Source: Perlabentimonas gracilis (GTDB lineage Bacteria; Bacteroidota; Bacteroidia; Bacteroidales; Tenuifilaceae). From it: DNA of 64,000 bases. The stretch covers positions 106,096 through 170,095 of the forward strand of contig NZ_JAANIG010000004.1 of assembly GCF_011174675.1 (NCBI RefSeq), written 5' to 3'. Of this stretch, positions 46,522 through 55,245 are shown piece after piece (positions within the stretch are counted from its first letter, which is position 1; each line of letters starts with the position of its first letter). A program made the position numbers and the translations under genes. The notes below the pieces were generated by a model that was given only the letters and a program-made list of their open reading frames with translations, did no database searches and was not told where the DNA came from.

Positions 46522-48375
46522 ATGAACCTCTTGAAACTAAAAATCAGAACCAAGCTAACCCTAATATTTGGTTCGTTATCAACCATTGCTCTGCTTGCTG
46601 CTGGCGCTACATTTCTTAGCTTCAACCAAATCAATGGCATTAGAGCAAAAATTTTAGACCTACATATAGCCGACAAGGCACGGATATCGGCCGACAATAA
46701 CTTCTTAATCTTTATGCGTAACCCAGATTACGAAACGCTGGGGCGGCTTGAGAAAAGTATACAGGAAGTGGATCAAGTCCTCAATGATTTTAGAGAAAAC
46801 CCGCTGCAAAGTTCCAACGTGCCCATCATTAACGAGATGCTCAGGGAGGTTACGGAATACAAAACCTCAACAGCTAAGCTCAACGAGATAAACCAAAAAC
46901 GTGCAAGAATTCTTGGGGAGGCCAATGGCATTACCGACCAAATAATTGCCTCCCACCCCAACTACAGCGCACAGGCATATCGGGTTCGGTTTTTAGGGCA
47001 ACGATTCATTGCCACTGGCAACAAGTCCGACTATGATATATGGGAGCGTGCTGCTAATCAGTTTCAGGCGGAGGCATCTGACGGAGAACTAAGTCAACAG
47101 GTAGGCCGTTACATTGCCCTTGGCAAAGAATGCTGGGGTGCAATTGGCGAAACACAAGCGATTTACATTGGCATAAACCAGGTGGCAACAAACCTGAAAG
47201 CTAATTTAGATAGGATTATTGAAAGCAGTACGGTGGTTTTCAACAAGCAGCGTGGCCGGAACATAATCTTTATTATCACCATTCTATTTATTCTTATTGT
47301 AGGAACTGCTGGTGTATCGGTTGTGTTTAGCAAAAACCTATCGAGCAGCATTAAGCGGGGGGTAAAGTTTGCCGAAATCATTGCTTCGGGCGACTTAACG
47401 GTAAAACTCGATAACGACCTTCTTGTAAAGCATGATGAGATAGGCGATTTGGCCCGTAGCCTGAACAACATGGGCGATGTGCTTAAGGAAATTACCGACA
47501 GCATTGTACAGGGATCGGAAAGCATTGCCGAGGCCAGCGTTCTGTTCAACACCAGTAGCCAGCAAATATCGCAAAGAGCCAACGATCAGGCCTCCTCCAC
47601 TGAGGAGATCTCATCGAGCATGGAGGAGATGGCGGCCAATATCGACCAAACATCGGAAAACTCGCGACGCGCCGAGAAGGTGGCCGTTGATACCGAGAGC
47701 GGGGTTGTGAGCGGGGTAACTGCTGCTACCGAAGCGCTTCAACTTGTTAATCAGATTAGCGAGAAAATTGGAATTATTCAGGATATTTCGTTTCAAACCA
47801 ACATACTTGCCCTAAACGCAGCTGTTGAAGCGGCAAGAGCTGGCGAGCATGGCAAAGGCTTTGCTGTAGTTGCTGCAGAGGTTCGCAAGCTGGCTGAACG
47901 CTCGGCAGCCTCGGCACAGGATATAGAGGCTATGGCGAACAAACTCAGAAACGCCTCTGATCAGGCGAATGAGAAACTCAAAGCGGTTATCCCAAAGGTG
48001 AAAGAAAACCTTACCCTTATCCAAGAAATTACATCCTCCAGCATGGAGCAAACCTCCGGCGCCGAGCAGGTTAACAACGCCATACAGAACCTCAACAAAA
48101 CGGTACAGGAGAATGCCTCTATGAGCGAAGAGCTGGCCTCGAGCGCACAGGAAGTGAAGAGCCAATCCGACAAGCTGGCCGAGGCCATATCGTTCTTTAA
48201 AATCGCTGAAACTGTAAACTTTAAAAGAAAAGGCTACGAAAAGCCAAAAGCACCTGTATTGCCTAAAAAGATAAATCTACCTAAAACCCCAGCAAACCAA
48301 AGTAATGGTGATGGGGGGTTTAAATTTGTGATGGACAAGGAGGAAAAGGACGGTGGTGGCTACACAACCTTTTAA
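46522..48375 (+). CDS. Methyl-accepting chemotaxis protein
   Basis: A 617-residue transmembrane chemoreceptor. First helix about 10-32, a helical periplasmic sensor about 33-245 (four-helix-bundle type), second helix about 248-270, HAMP about 272-330, and a long signalling domain with the conserved hairpin tip [40 protein letters not shown] near 412-455. The C-terminal tail is proline- and glycine-rich and ends GGGYTTF, not the NWETF receptor tail. No other chemotaxis or flagellar gene is in the window, so its partners are elsewhere. Confidence 0.92.
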   Translation: MNLLKLKIRTKLTLIFGSLSTIALLAAGATFLSFNQINGIRAKILDLHIADKARISADNNFLIFMRNPDYETLGRLEKSIQEVDQVLNDFRENPLQSSNVPIINEMLREVTEYKTSTAKLNEINQKRARILGEANGITDQIIASHPNYSAQAYRVRFLGQRFIATGNKSDYDIWERAANQFQAEASDGELSQQVGRYIALGKECWGAIGETQAIYIGINQVATNLKANLDRIIESSTVVFNKQRGRNIIFIITILFILIVGTAGVSVVFSKNLSSSIKRGVKFAEIIASGDLTVKLDNDLLVKHDEIGDLARSLNNMGDVLKEITDSIVQGSESIAEASVLFNTSSQQISQRANDQASSTEEISSSMEEMAANIDQTSENSRRAEKVAVDTESGVVSGVTAATEALQLVNQISEKIGIIQDISFQTNILALNAAVEAARAGEHGKGFAVVAAEVRKLAERSAASAQDIEAMANKLRNASDQANEKLKAVIPKVKENLTLIQEITSSSMEQTSGAEQVNNAIQNLNKTVQENASMSEELASSAQEVKSQSDKLAEAISFFKIAETVNFKRKGYEKPKAPVLPKKINLPKTPANQSNGDGGFKFVMDKEEKDGGGYTTF

Positions 48376-48538
48376 CAAATAGGGATAACTCCAACGGGTT
48401 GGTTTAAGGTCAATTTATTCCTTAACATAACGATATTAGACAATTAATTACGAGTAACCTCAATACGGGGTTGGCGCATACTAACCTCCACTTTAAAACT
48501 ATTTGGAGATAGAGTTGTTTACCAATTAAAATCAGGAT

Positions 48539-49315
48539 ATGCTCCTCGATTACCATATGCACACCTACCTCTCCGATGGGCGCGACACGCACGAGCAAAT
48601 GGTGGCGTCTGCAGCCTTTAAGGGAATTAGTGAGATTGGATTTACAGACCATATCAGCCTAAAACCGGTAGGCTGGGCCTTGCCCATTGAGCGTATTGAT
48701 GAGATGATTGCCCGGGTTAAGGATGTGCAGACTGGCGACACGCAGGGAGTAAAAGTAAAGTTTGGCGTGGAAATGGACTACTTCTTCGGAATGGAGAAGC
48801 AGATACAGGAAATACTATCTAAGCTACCCATCGACTACGTAATTGGTTCCGTCCATTTTATCGATGAATGGAATTTCGATACTGATGTTAAGGAGTACGA
48901 CACCATTGATATCAACCGCTTTTACCGCCAGTACTTTAAGGCTGTGCAGCAGTCGGCCAAGTCGAAGTTATTCGATATTATTGGCCATTGCGACCTAGCC
49001 AAAAAGTTTGCCTACTACCCCACCTTTCCCCTAGACGACCTTTACGACGAAGCCGCCCAAACCTTTAAAAAGGCCGATGTGGTGGTGGAGATAAACACCA
49101 GCGGCCGCATTAAGCCCTGCGAAGAGTTTTACCCCTCGGCGCAGTTCCTTGAGCGACTTGCCCACTACAAAGTTCCCATAACCCTTGGCTCCGATGCCCA
49201 CGTGGAGCAGAATGTTGGCCAATTCTTCGCTGATGCCATTGCCGAAATTAAGGCGCTTGGTTATAAGGAGATCGCCCGTTTCACAAATCGTAAAAGGGAG
49301 ATGGTGAGGATATAA
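48539..49315 (+). CDS. PHP-domain histidinol-phosphatase (HisJ-like)
   Basis: A 258-residue metal-dependent phosphoesterase of the PHP superfamily, most like histidinol-phosphate phosphatase HisJ. Metal motifs: DYHMHTYLSDGR (H6, H8), GFTDHISL, GVEMDYF, GSVHFIDEW, FDIIGHCDLAKKF and LGSDAHV near the end. It stands alone without other his genes, so a different phosphate ester is possible. It converges with the TPR gene with a 14-base gap. Confidence 0.88.
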   Translation: MLLDYHMHTYLSDGRDTHEQMVASAAFKGISEIGFTDHISLKPVGWALPIERIDEMIARVKDVQTGDTQGVKVKFGVEMDYFFGMEKQIQEILSKLPIDYVIGSVHFIDEWNFDTDVKEYDTIDINRFYRQYFKAVQQSAKSKLFDIIGHCDLAKKFAYYPTFPLDDLYDEAAQTFKKADVVVEINTSGRIKPCEEFYPSAQFLERLAHYKVPITLGSDAHVEQNVGQFFADAIAEIKALGYKEIARFTNRKREMVRI

Positions 49316-49329
49316 ACAGAAAAATCAAA

Positions 49330-49935
49330 CTACTTACAGAATTCCATTAGCATTTTGGCAGCATCGTCAAATCCCAAATTCGCTGTCTTTTCCCAATCGC
49401 TACAGGCCTTTACCATATCGCCAACAGTTGCATAGGCTATGCCCCTATTAAAATAGGCTCGCGATATTTTAGGGTTTAATTCGATGGCCATAGTGTAATC
49501 GGCAATGGCATAGTTTAGGCTATCAAGCGAATGGTAGGCAAGTCCGCGCTCATAGTATGCTCTTGCATAGGTAGGTTCTAACTCTATAGATTTTGAATAG
49601 TCATCAATTGCAGCGGCTAAGTTGCCAAGAGTTTGCCAAGCAGTTCCCCGCTCAAAGTATGCTCGAGAGAAATGAGGCTGCAGCTCAATGGCTTTGTTAA
49701 AATCTGCAATGGCTTTTTCGTGCTCCTCTAGCTCGGCATAGGAGTTAGCCCTGTTGTAGTATGCATTAACATTAGTTGAATCACCCCCTATGGCTTTGCT
49801 AAAGCCTTTAACTGCACGAGGGTAATCACGACGAGAGAAAGCGTCCACAGCTTCAATAAAGTCTTTATCAATTGTCTGTGCATTAAGGGCTGTAACGAGT
49901 GATGCAAAAAACAGGATAATCCAAAACTTTTTCAT
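49330..49935 (-). CDS. Exported tetratricopeptide repeat protein
   Basis: A 201-residue protein with a signal peptide (ending ALNAQ, residue 20) and about four to five TPR units, each with the pattern A/YYxRGxAyxxLgxxxxAIxDYxxAIELxP (for example residues 57-90, 91-124, 125-158). It ends with a shorter repeat containing the ACSDWEKTANLG motif. TPR arrays mediate protein binding; the partner is unknown. Confidence 0.88.
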   Translation of the reverse strand: MKKFWIILFFASLVTALNAQTIDKDFIEAVDAFSRRDYPRAVKGFSKAIGGDSTNVNAYYNRANSYAELEEHEKAIADFNKAIELQPHFSRAYFERGTAWQTLGNLAAAIDDYSKSIELEPTYARAYYERGLAYHSLDSLNYAIADYTMAIELNPKISRAYFNRGIAYATVGDMVKACSDWEKTANLGFDDAAKMLMEFCK

Positions 49936-49964
49936 TTTTATGGCAAAGTCATTTTACTACAATT

Positions 49965-50777
49965 CTATCCATCAAAAAAATCGGAGTAGGAGTCGTAATT
50001 ACCAAAGTACTGCTTGGGTGTATATCCGGTTTGCTGCTTGAACTCGTTAATAAAATGCGACTGGTCGTAGTAACCACAATCGTAGGCCAGTTGGGTTAGG
50101 CTCTTGTCCTTATCTTTACTCTTTAAATGCAAAGAGTGTTGCAACCTCACCGTTTTTAGGTATTGCTTGGGCGTTGAACCGATATGCTTTGTAAAAACCC
50201 TTTCGAACTGCTTACGGCTAAGGCATGCTTCACTCGAAAGAGAATCAACACCAATTAATCCTTTTGAGGATTTGATGGTGTTAACAATATGTCTTACACG
50301 CTGAAATTCAAAATTTGCGTAATTCTTTGCCAAAAGAGTAGTGAAATGAGAATTCACAATTTCAGCCCTTTGCTCAAATGTTTCAGCGTCTTGCAATCTG
50401 GGGAAAAGCTCCTTTTCGAGAACCCGGTCAATGTATTTTAGCGGGATACTCTGGTTATACGCTTCGTTCATCGGAATATTAAAGAACTTCATTAGTCCCT
50501 GGGGCTGAAATGCAATTGAGAAAAGTGATATTTGGTTTGCTATCTGAATATCAAAAAATTCCTTCTGATGGCCATTAAGCACAACGTTCTCGTTAAAGCT
50601 TTTTCTTGAGTCAAGAACAAGGGGTCTTTCTCCAAAGTAGAACATCAGCTCGGATAAACCGCAAGGGATAATGCGGTGAACATACTGCTCTCCTTTTGGC
50701 AATACATTCTCGATACCCCAATACTGCTTAATGTAGGGTTCGAGAATTGACGCTGGTTTTGAAGTGCTCATTGCCAT
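49965..50777 (-). CDS. AraC-family transcriptional regulator
   Basis: A 270-residue regulator: N-terminal sensing domain (about 1-150, starting LEPYIKQYWGIENV, like DUF6597-type regulators) and a C-terminal AraC double helix-turn-helix with LSRKQFERVFTKHIGSTPKQYLKTVRL and LTQLAYDCGYYDQSHFINEFKQQTGYTPKQYF. The ATG at 50771 is an alternative start. A VOC-family gene lies just upstream on the same strand, so the two may share regulation. The ligand is unknown. Confidence 0.9.
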   Translation of the reverse strand: MAMSTSKPASILEPYIKQYWGIENVLPKGEQYVHRIIPCGLSELMFYFGERPLVLDSRKSFNENVVLNGHQKEFFDIQIANQISLFSIAFQPQGLMKFFNIPMNEAYNQSIPLKYIDRVLEKELFPRLQDAETFEQRAEIVNSHFTTLLAKNYANFEFQRVRHIVNTIKSSKGLIGVDSLSSEACLSRKQFERVFTKHIGSTPKQYLKTVRLQHSLHLKSKDKDKSLTQLAYDCGYYDQSHFINEFKQQTGYTPKQYFGNYDSYSDFFDG

Positions 50778-50834
50778 TGGGCAAAATTAATGGTTTTTAA
50801 AGGATTAGCCAACAAAGGTGTGGGTAGCAAAAGC

Positions 50835-50857
50835 GCAAGGCGCTTAAAAGGCCTTGC
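50835..50857 (-). terminator. Weak terminator-like hairpin after the VOC gene
   Basis: On the minus strand a 7-bp stem (GCAAGGC / GCCTTGC) with a 9-base loop is followed by a moderately T-rich stretch. It lies between the VOC stop and the AraC start. Confidence 0.4.
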
Positions 50858-50876
50858 ACTTTCTTGCATTGAGATT

Positions 50877-51233
50877 TTACTTTCCGTAAAGCCCAATCCT
50901 ATTCCCTTCGGAATCGAGGCAAGTTGCAAAGTAATCGCGCCCCTCGGCCTCAATTTTGGTTTTGGGGATTATGGTTTTACCTCCATTCTTTTCAACCCGT
51001 GCCAGTGTCTCATCAATGCTGTCGGGTGCGTTAAAGCTAACCAATGTTCCATTCTCCGATGGTTTAAAATCAGGTGCGAACGATATTGCCCCCTCACCCG
51101 TTGGGAAACAGACCATTTTTTCCGCTTCAAAATCCTGTTTCTGAAGGTCTAACTTGAATACCGAGTTGTAAAAATCCACTGCCCTGTCGAAATTTGCCGC
51201 GGGTATCTCTACCCATGAGATTAATTTTTCCAT
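50877..51233 (-). CDS. VOC family (glyoxalase/bleomycin resistance fold) protein
   Basis: A 118-residue vicinal-oxygen-chelate fold protein. The start at 51233 (MEKLISWVEIPAANFDRAVDFYNSVF) is the family start; the open frame continues upstream without family-like sequence. Motifs include ISFAPDFKPSENGTLVSF and the C-terminal DSEGNRIGLYGK. VOC proteins include lyases, dioxygenases and binding proteins; the activity here cannot be assigned. Confidence 0.88.
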   Translation of the reverse strand: MEKLISWVEIPAANFDRAVDFYNSVFKLDLQKQDFEAEKMVCFPTGEGAISFAPDFKPSENGTLVSFNAPDSIDETLARVEKNGGKTIIPKTKIEAEGRDYFATCLDSEGNRIGLYGK

Positions 51234-51325
51234 TTTTGTTTTTTTTTGATTTAACAAATAATTGACACGGCAAAAGTATTCCGAGCGAAGTTGGTAAAAT
51301 TGGAAAAAAGAGACATCTTTAAACA

Positions 51326-51562
51326 CTATAAACTGTCGATATTGTATTTTATCTTCGTAATTTCAATCTGGCACCAAGTCCAGTCCCCTTCCTCAAGTTT
51401 CCATGTGGCACGGCATTTTGAGGGGATCCTAACACCGTCAAACTCGGCATACTCATCTAAATCTATCACCCAATCATAGCACTTGGCATCGGGGGCGTTG
51501 CCGTTGTAGCGCAGCGCGCAATATTTTACAAAATCGCCCTGCTGATTAAAGGAGAAGGTGCC
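51326..51562 (-). pseudogene. C-terminal remnant of a DUF6920/DUF6544-like gene
   Basis: The minus strand encodes about 78 residues from GTFSFNQQGDFVKY through WVIDLDEYAEFDGVRIPSKC and ATWKLEEGDWTWCQIEI to a stop at 51326. This matches the C-terminal third of the DUF6920/DUF6544 family. It is preceded immediately by an in-frame TAG (51563-51565), has no start codon, and its N-terminal two thirds are absent. It is therefore a broken gene. Family assignment is by motif memory. Confidence 0.65.
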
Positions 51563-51664
51563 CTAACCTGTTGTACTCTGGTTTGTCTTAGTTGTTTTAC
51601 AACTAGCGATTTAATCTGATCTCAAGGTAGAAAACTAATTCTCGCCCAAAACCTAAAGCGAGTA

Positions 51665-51796
51665 TTAAGCATAGCAATACCTGCACCCATTTTTGCAGCC
51701 CCTGTAAATATTGAGATCCCATCCGTATGGGATTTTTCGCTTCAGCTTATTGAGGGCCGTTTTGCAATTGATTTTTTCAATATTAATGTCCATCAT
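51665..51796 (-). pseudogene. N-terminal remnant of an SPL-type radical SAM gene
   Basis: From an ATG at 51796 or 51793 the minus strand reads [20 protein letters not shown] then [22 protein letters not shown] and stops at 51665. The CxxxCxxC iron-sulfur motif and preceding NIYRGC are the start of spore-photolyase-like radical SAM proteins. The frame beyond the stop still resembles the family (YSL, compare YSH), so the first lesion is a nonsense change, but further stops follow and the rest of the gene is gone. Confidence 0.7.
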
Positions 51797-51802
51797 TTTT
51801 GA

Positions 51803-52267
51803 TTATATGCAATAGACTAATAACCCCATAACGACCGAATAAACAATAGCCATTACCAAACCCTTAGCCCCCGATTTTAGATGATACATTTTGTCTTTAT
51901 AGTCGTGCTTGGTTGTTCCTTCAATAATCATTGGCTTTGGCGTTATCCCGCAAAAGATAAGTAGGTCGAGAATTAGCGTGTCCCATATGGCAAACCCAGC
52001 AGTAAAGGCAAATAAGCTGAGCAAAATATGATGAAGCTGATTGTACATTAGTGCCGTAATAGCAATGGGATAAAAAAAGAATACTAGCCCCAAAGGAACT
52101 CCCAGTATAACAAACCATCTTCTCTCCTCTGGAGTTTTTCCATTTACCTTAGCCCTAACCGCAGGGGGCATCCGATGTAGCCAAATTCGAGGTTTAAGCA
52201 ATAAGGAGACATAGATGAAAACGGATAGGGTTATTAAGTAAATTAGAATATGAAAGATCAAACTCAT
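51803..52267 (-). CDS. Hypothetical four-helix membrane protein
   Basis: A 154-residue protein with hydrophobic segments at about 3-22, 50-70, 78-108 and 133-152, and a charged loop (HRMPPAVRAKVNGKTPEERRW) after the first. I do not recognise the family. It lies downstream of the TrpF-like gene with a 44-base gap and just upstream of the radical-SAM remnant. Confidence 0.7.
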   Translation of the reverse strand: MSLIFHILIYLITLSVFIYVSLLLKPRIWLHRMPPAVRAKVNGKTPEERRWFVILGVPLGLVFFFYPIAITALMYNQLHHILLSLFAFTAGFAIWDTLILDLLIFCGITPKPMIIEGTTKHDYKDKMYHLKSGAKGLVMAIVYSVVMGLLVYCI

Positions 52268-52311
52268 TTCAATACATTTACAGACTAGGTAAGTGAATAC
52301 AATTTACTTCC

Positions 52312-52959
52312 TTATCCTATTGTTTCAAAAAACTCTCTTAGCTTATTTTCATCCAAAGCCCCGTTAGTCCTTACGCTGCTGCATAGATCAACGCCAAAGG
52401 GCTTTACCACCTCGATTGCCTTGTTTACATTATCCTTACAAATTCCACCCGCCAGAAAAACCGGAATACTAACCGACTCGCAGATTTTCTTGCTTAGGTT
52501 CCAATCATGTGCCCTACCGGTGCCACCCAACTCTTTGATTGGTAGATTTGGATTCCCACTATCCAAGAGTAGGGCATCCACATACTCGGAAATTTCTATG
52601 GCCTCGGCAACCGACTCCTCGTCGATAACGTGGATAACCTGAACCAACTTTACGTGAGGTAGCGCAGTTCGTATTTTTTCATACTCTTGGTGGTCAACAT
52701 TATCAACCATTTGGATGGTAGAGGTGTGAACTCGTTGGTAATGCGCAATTACATCGTTGGCGTTGGTCTCGCTGGTTAACAGAAAGGTTGATATGGGCGG
52801 TGGAACGGTCTCAACAATCTTTCTTATCAAATTATCATCAATTACGCCAGGCCCGCTGGGCATTTTACCCACCAGCCCCAAGGCCGAGGCACCATACTTT
52901 ATGGCCAGGTTAGCCTCCTCAATGCTGCTTATGCAGCAAATTTTTACTCTAACGTCCAT
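52312..52959 (-). CDS. Phosphoribosylanthranilate isomerase-like protein (TrpF family)
   Basis: A 215-residue TIM barrel. The start at 52959 (MDVRVKICC) avoids overlap with the upstream methyltransferase and gives the family N-terminus. Catalytic residues fit: cysteine 8 (VKICC where KICG is usual), aspartate 133 (ALLLDSG), then GGTGRAHDWN and VFLAGGICKDNV for phosphate binding. It would isomerise phosphoribosylanthranilate in tryptophan synthesis, but no other trp gene is near and the motif differences suggest a diverged paralogue. Confidence 0.75.
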   Translation of the reverse strand: MDVRVKICCISSIEEANLAIKYGASALGLVGKMPSGPGVIDDNLIRKIVETVPPPISTFLLTSETNANDVIAHYQRVHTSTIQMVDNVDHQEYEKIRTALPHVKLVQVIHVIDEESVAEAIEISEYVDALLLDSGNPNLPIKELGGTGRAHDWNLSKKICESVSIPVFLAGGICKDNVNKAIEVVKPFGVDLCSSVRTNGALDENKLREFFETIG

Positions 52960-52975
52960 CTCTTCTATTATAATT

Positions 52976-53551
52976 TCAAATAATATTGATTCGTTTTTTA
53001 AAATTAACCGTAAAATTCCTTCGGCTTCCATATACTCGACAAAACGAAAAGTTGTGCCTTTCTGCTAATTTTCTTATTTGCTCTGCTGTCATTTTATCCG
53101 GATCACCAGCCTGCTCCGACACAGAGAGAATGCCGCTGGGCTTTAGCATCCTGTAAAACTCCTGTATATATTCATCTTGGTTCTCCACCTCCCCAAGAAC
53201 GGTAACCATAAAGATTCTATCGAAGGATTCATCGTCAAAAGCGAAGTTTTTGCCATTGCACAGATAAAAATCTACATTGGTTAACTTTCTCCTTTCAATC
53301 CTCTTCTTGGCATAATCAAGCATCTCCTGTTGGATGTCGGCAAGGACAAGCTTCCCTTTTTTTAATATTTTGGCTACGGGAACGCTGAAGAAACCAGGGC
53401 CAGGGCCCAACTCCAAAACGGTATGGTTCTCTTCCAGCTCCATTCGCTCAATTAGCTGCTTGGGCGAAATAAATATTTTGCGCAATGGGAACAGAAGGGT
53501 AAACGCCCATTGGTTAGGGAAGATGCCTTTGGATGTTAAGCTTTTCTCCAT
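52976..53551 (-). CDS. Class I SAM-dependent methyltransferase
   Basis: A 191-residue Rossmann methyltransferase. Motif I is TVLELGPGPGFFSVPVAK (44-61), the acidic loop LVLADIQQEML follows, then FAFDDESFDRIFMVTVLGEV and a C-terminal part with LKPSGILSVSEQ. This is the Methyltransf_11 pattern. The substrate is not evident. It sits 8 bases after the GyrI-like gene and 16 before the TrpF-like gene, so all are probably cotranscribed. Confidence 0.87.
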   Translation of the reverse strand: MEKSLTSKGIFPNQWAFTLLFPLRKIFISPKQLIERMELEENHTVLELGPGPGFFSVPVAKILKKGKLVLADIQQEMLDYAKKRIERRKLTNVDFYLCNGKNFAFDDESFDRIFMVTVLGEVENQDEYIQEFYRMLKPSGILSVSEQAGDPDKMTAEQIRKLAERHNFSFCRVYGSRRNFTVNFKKRINII

Positions 53552-53559
53552 AACTTACT

Positions 53560-54108
53560 TTATAACTCTTTCCTGTAAATAATCTTCTTCCCCGGCGTAT
53601 CGTAAATCTCCATAATTGCACCCTCCTCATCGTATCCTTTCACCTTTACAAATTTGTTTAGCGCAGGGTAAACCTTCATAATACCAGATATTACAGAGAG
53701 TTTTCCCTTGTAGGGGAATTCTGCAACAATGTACTTACCCTTGGGGTAGGTTTTGATTTTGAAGTTGCCCTTCAGCTCGCTTAGCCGATGAATATCCGAT
53801 TCCTCGAGAATGCATCCAAGCTCAGAGCGCAGCTTGCTGGTTTCCACTTTTTGCGGATTGTCGAAGTAGATACCAAAACCCTTAAAGGTTTCGATTTTGT
53901 AATCGTTTAGCAGCGAGTAGTAAACCCTATCCATAACCACCCCGCTTTGGCGGTAATCGCCTGTCATCTCTTCGTAAACAAGGGTTTCGCCACCCTGCTC
54001 AACCACGCTAAACTGGATGCTTTTAAAAGCACCCCAGTAGGCTGCAAAGCCTAAAACAATTGCAACTATTGCTGCAACAACAATGATGATGATTTGAAAA
54101 GTTTTCAT
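53560..54108 (-). CDS. Membrane-anchored GyrI-like domain protein
   Basis: A 182-residue protein with one N-terminal membrane helix (about 5-28) and a GyrI/SOUL-like ligand-binding domain (ETLVYEEMTGDYRQSGVVMDRVYYSLL at the start, KGKYIVAEFPYKG in the middle, IMEIYDTPGKKIIYRKEL at the end). The fold is shared with effector-binding domains of MerR/AraC regulators and small-molecule carriers; a periplasmic or cytosolic ligand-binding role is inference. Confidence 0.78.
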   Translation of the reverse strand: MKTFQIIIIVVAAIVAIVLGFAAYWGAFKSIQFSVVEQGGETLVYEEMTGDYRQSGVVMDRVYYSLLNDYKIETFKGFGIYFDNPQKVETSKLRSELGCILEESDIHRLSELKGNFKIKTYPKGKYIVAEFPYKGKLSVISGIMKVYPALNKFVKVKGYDEEGAIMEIYDTPGKKIIYRKEL

Positions 54109-54236
54109 AATGGATATAATTTGAGTTTTTATTGATTGTTATGTGGTTAAATACTACTATACAAATCGATTTCACGGTGCAGTTTGGCTTGTCTGTTATC
54201 TGGTGACTTAGGCAAGATAAAAGGTACAGAATATTT

Positions 54237-54302
54237 CGTACCTAACGGCACGGTGTTATTATTTTACGTTTATGTTTACCCATATTATGTCCCTAACGGG
54301 AC
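54237..54302. repeat. Pair of CCTAACGG palindromes, one covering a stop codon
   Basis: GTACC-taac-GGCAC (54238-54251, one mismatch) and GTCCC-taac-GGGAC (54289-54302, perfect) are spaced about 37 bases apart. The second includes the stop codon of the cysteine hydrolase gene at 54293-54295. Confidence 0.65.
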
Positions 54303-54784
54303 AGCAAATCAAATATTTTCACGCCCATCGAGGTGAGCTCATTCTCTGTTTTATTAACCAGCTCCTCGGCATTCTTTGCCCAGTTAGAATGCCCATTTTT
54401 TAGAATTGAAACGCAGAAACCATTCTTCACTCCACCTAGGCAGGTGAACTTTACGCAGTGCTGCGTTGAGAGGCCACAAACCAAAATTTCATCAACGTTT
54501 TTTGATGACAATATACTATCAAGATCGGTATTCGTAAACGCATTCCCGTGATTTTTCTGGAGAACGATTCCTTGGGAACATATTATTGCCCGGTCATCAA
54601 TTTCCCAATCGGTGGTGTTGGGAATTAGCATCTTGTTAATATGCTGAATGTAAATAATGGGCAAACCGTTGCTGCTGTATTGCTTAATGGCAGAATTTAC
54701 TGTTCTGAAGAACAGATCGGTATTGTAAAAACCTTTACGTTTTGTTAGCCCTTTTTGTATATCAACTACCAGTAATGCTTTCAT
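54293..54784 (-). CDS. Cysteine hydrolase of the isochorismatase family
   Basis: A 163-residue hydrolase. The catalytic triad is D8 (LLVVDIQKGL), K77 (VLQKNHGNAF) and C110 (GLSTQHCVKFTCLGG). Members hydrolyse amides or vinyl ethers such as nicotinamide or isochorismate; the substrate is unknown. Its last codons and stop lie within a palindromic repeat. A 12-base gap separates it from the NTF2-like gene upstream. Confidence 0.88.
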   Translation of the reverse strand: MKALLVVDIQKGLTKRKGFYNTDLFFRTVNSAIKQYSSNGLPIIYIQHINKMLIPNTTDWEIDDRAIICSQGIVLQKNHGNAFTNTDLDSILSSKNVDEILVCGLSTQHCVKFTCLGGVKNGFCVSILKNGHSNWAKNAEELVNKTENELTSMGVKIFDLLSR

Positions 54785-54796
54785 TGTCTATTTGTT

Positions 54797-55189
54797 TTAA
54801 AGCGCTTCAACAGCTTTTGTTAACGACCAATGCGTTTGTATTATCCTCCACTTATTATCTTTCGCAAGTTGATAAACCTCGGTGCAGTTCCACTTTATAA
54901 CCTTGTTCTCAATGTATGATTCTAAATTATAGGTTAGTACGGCCATCCTATCGAGGCTTTGTACTTTGGGGTTTAGCATCTTGTATCTATCAACAAATAT
55001 TTTCCCTCTTATGCTTTCGTACAATGCCGTTAGGTTTTTCAACCCGTCAATTCGTAGCTCTGTCATCGGGTCGAAGTAAACAACGTCCTCATCTGAGATA
55101 TCGAGGAATCCGCTGGGATCGCCATTGTTCCATCGTTCAAGGGCAGCTACCTCCATTTTAATTATAACCTCTGCAATTTCACTCATCAT
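54797..55189 (-). CDS. NTF2-like (SnoaL/DUF4440-type) protein
   Basis: A 130-residue cone-fold protein. Pattern: AALERWNNGDPSGFLDISDEDVVYFDP at the N-terminus, then GLKNLTALYESI and the C-terminal RIIQTHWSLTKA. This resembles DUF4440/SnoaL-like proteins, which include small isomerases, cyclases and stress proteins. The codon at 55192 is TTG; ATGs at 55189 and 55186 are the likely starts. Function unassigned. Confidence 0.8.
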   Translation of the reverse strand: MMSEIAEVIIKMEVAALERWNNGDPSGFLDISDEDVVYFDPMTELRIDGLKNLTALYESIRGKIFVDRYKMLNPKVQSLDRMAVLTYNLESYIENKVIKWNCTEVYQLAKDNKWRIIQTHWSLTKAVEAL

Positions 55190-55245
55190 CAATTTTTTAT
55201 TTGTCAGACAATTTAAACCTTAACCATTTTAATTAGTATGATTTA

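Noticed and set aside
47163..47582. Antisense open frame over the chemoreceptor
   Set aside because: Repetitive low-complexity translation with no domain; explained by codon bias of the sense gene.
48388..48402. CCAAC-gg-GTTGG hairpin after the chemoreceptor as a terminator
   Set aside because: Short stem with a 2-base loop and only three following T residues; too weak to call.
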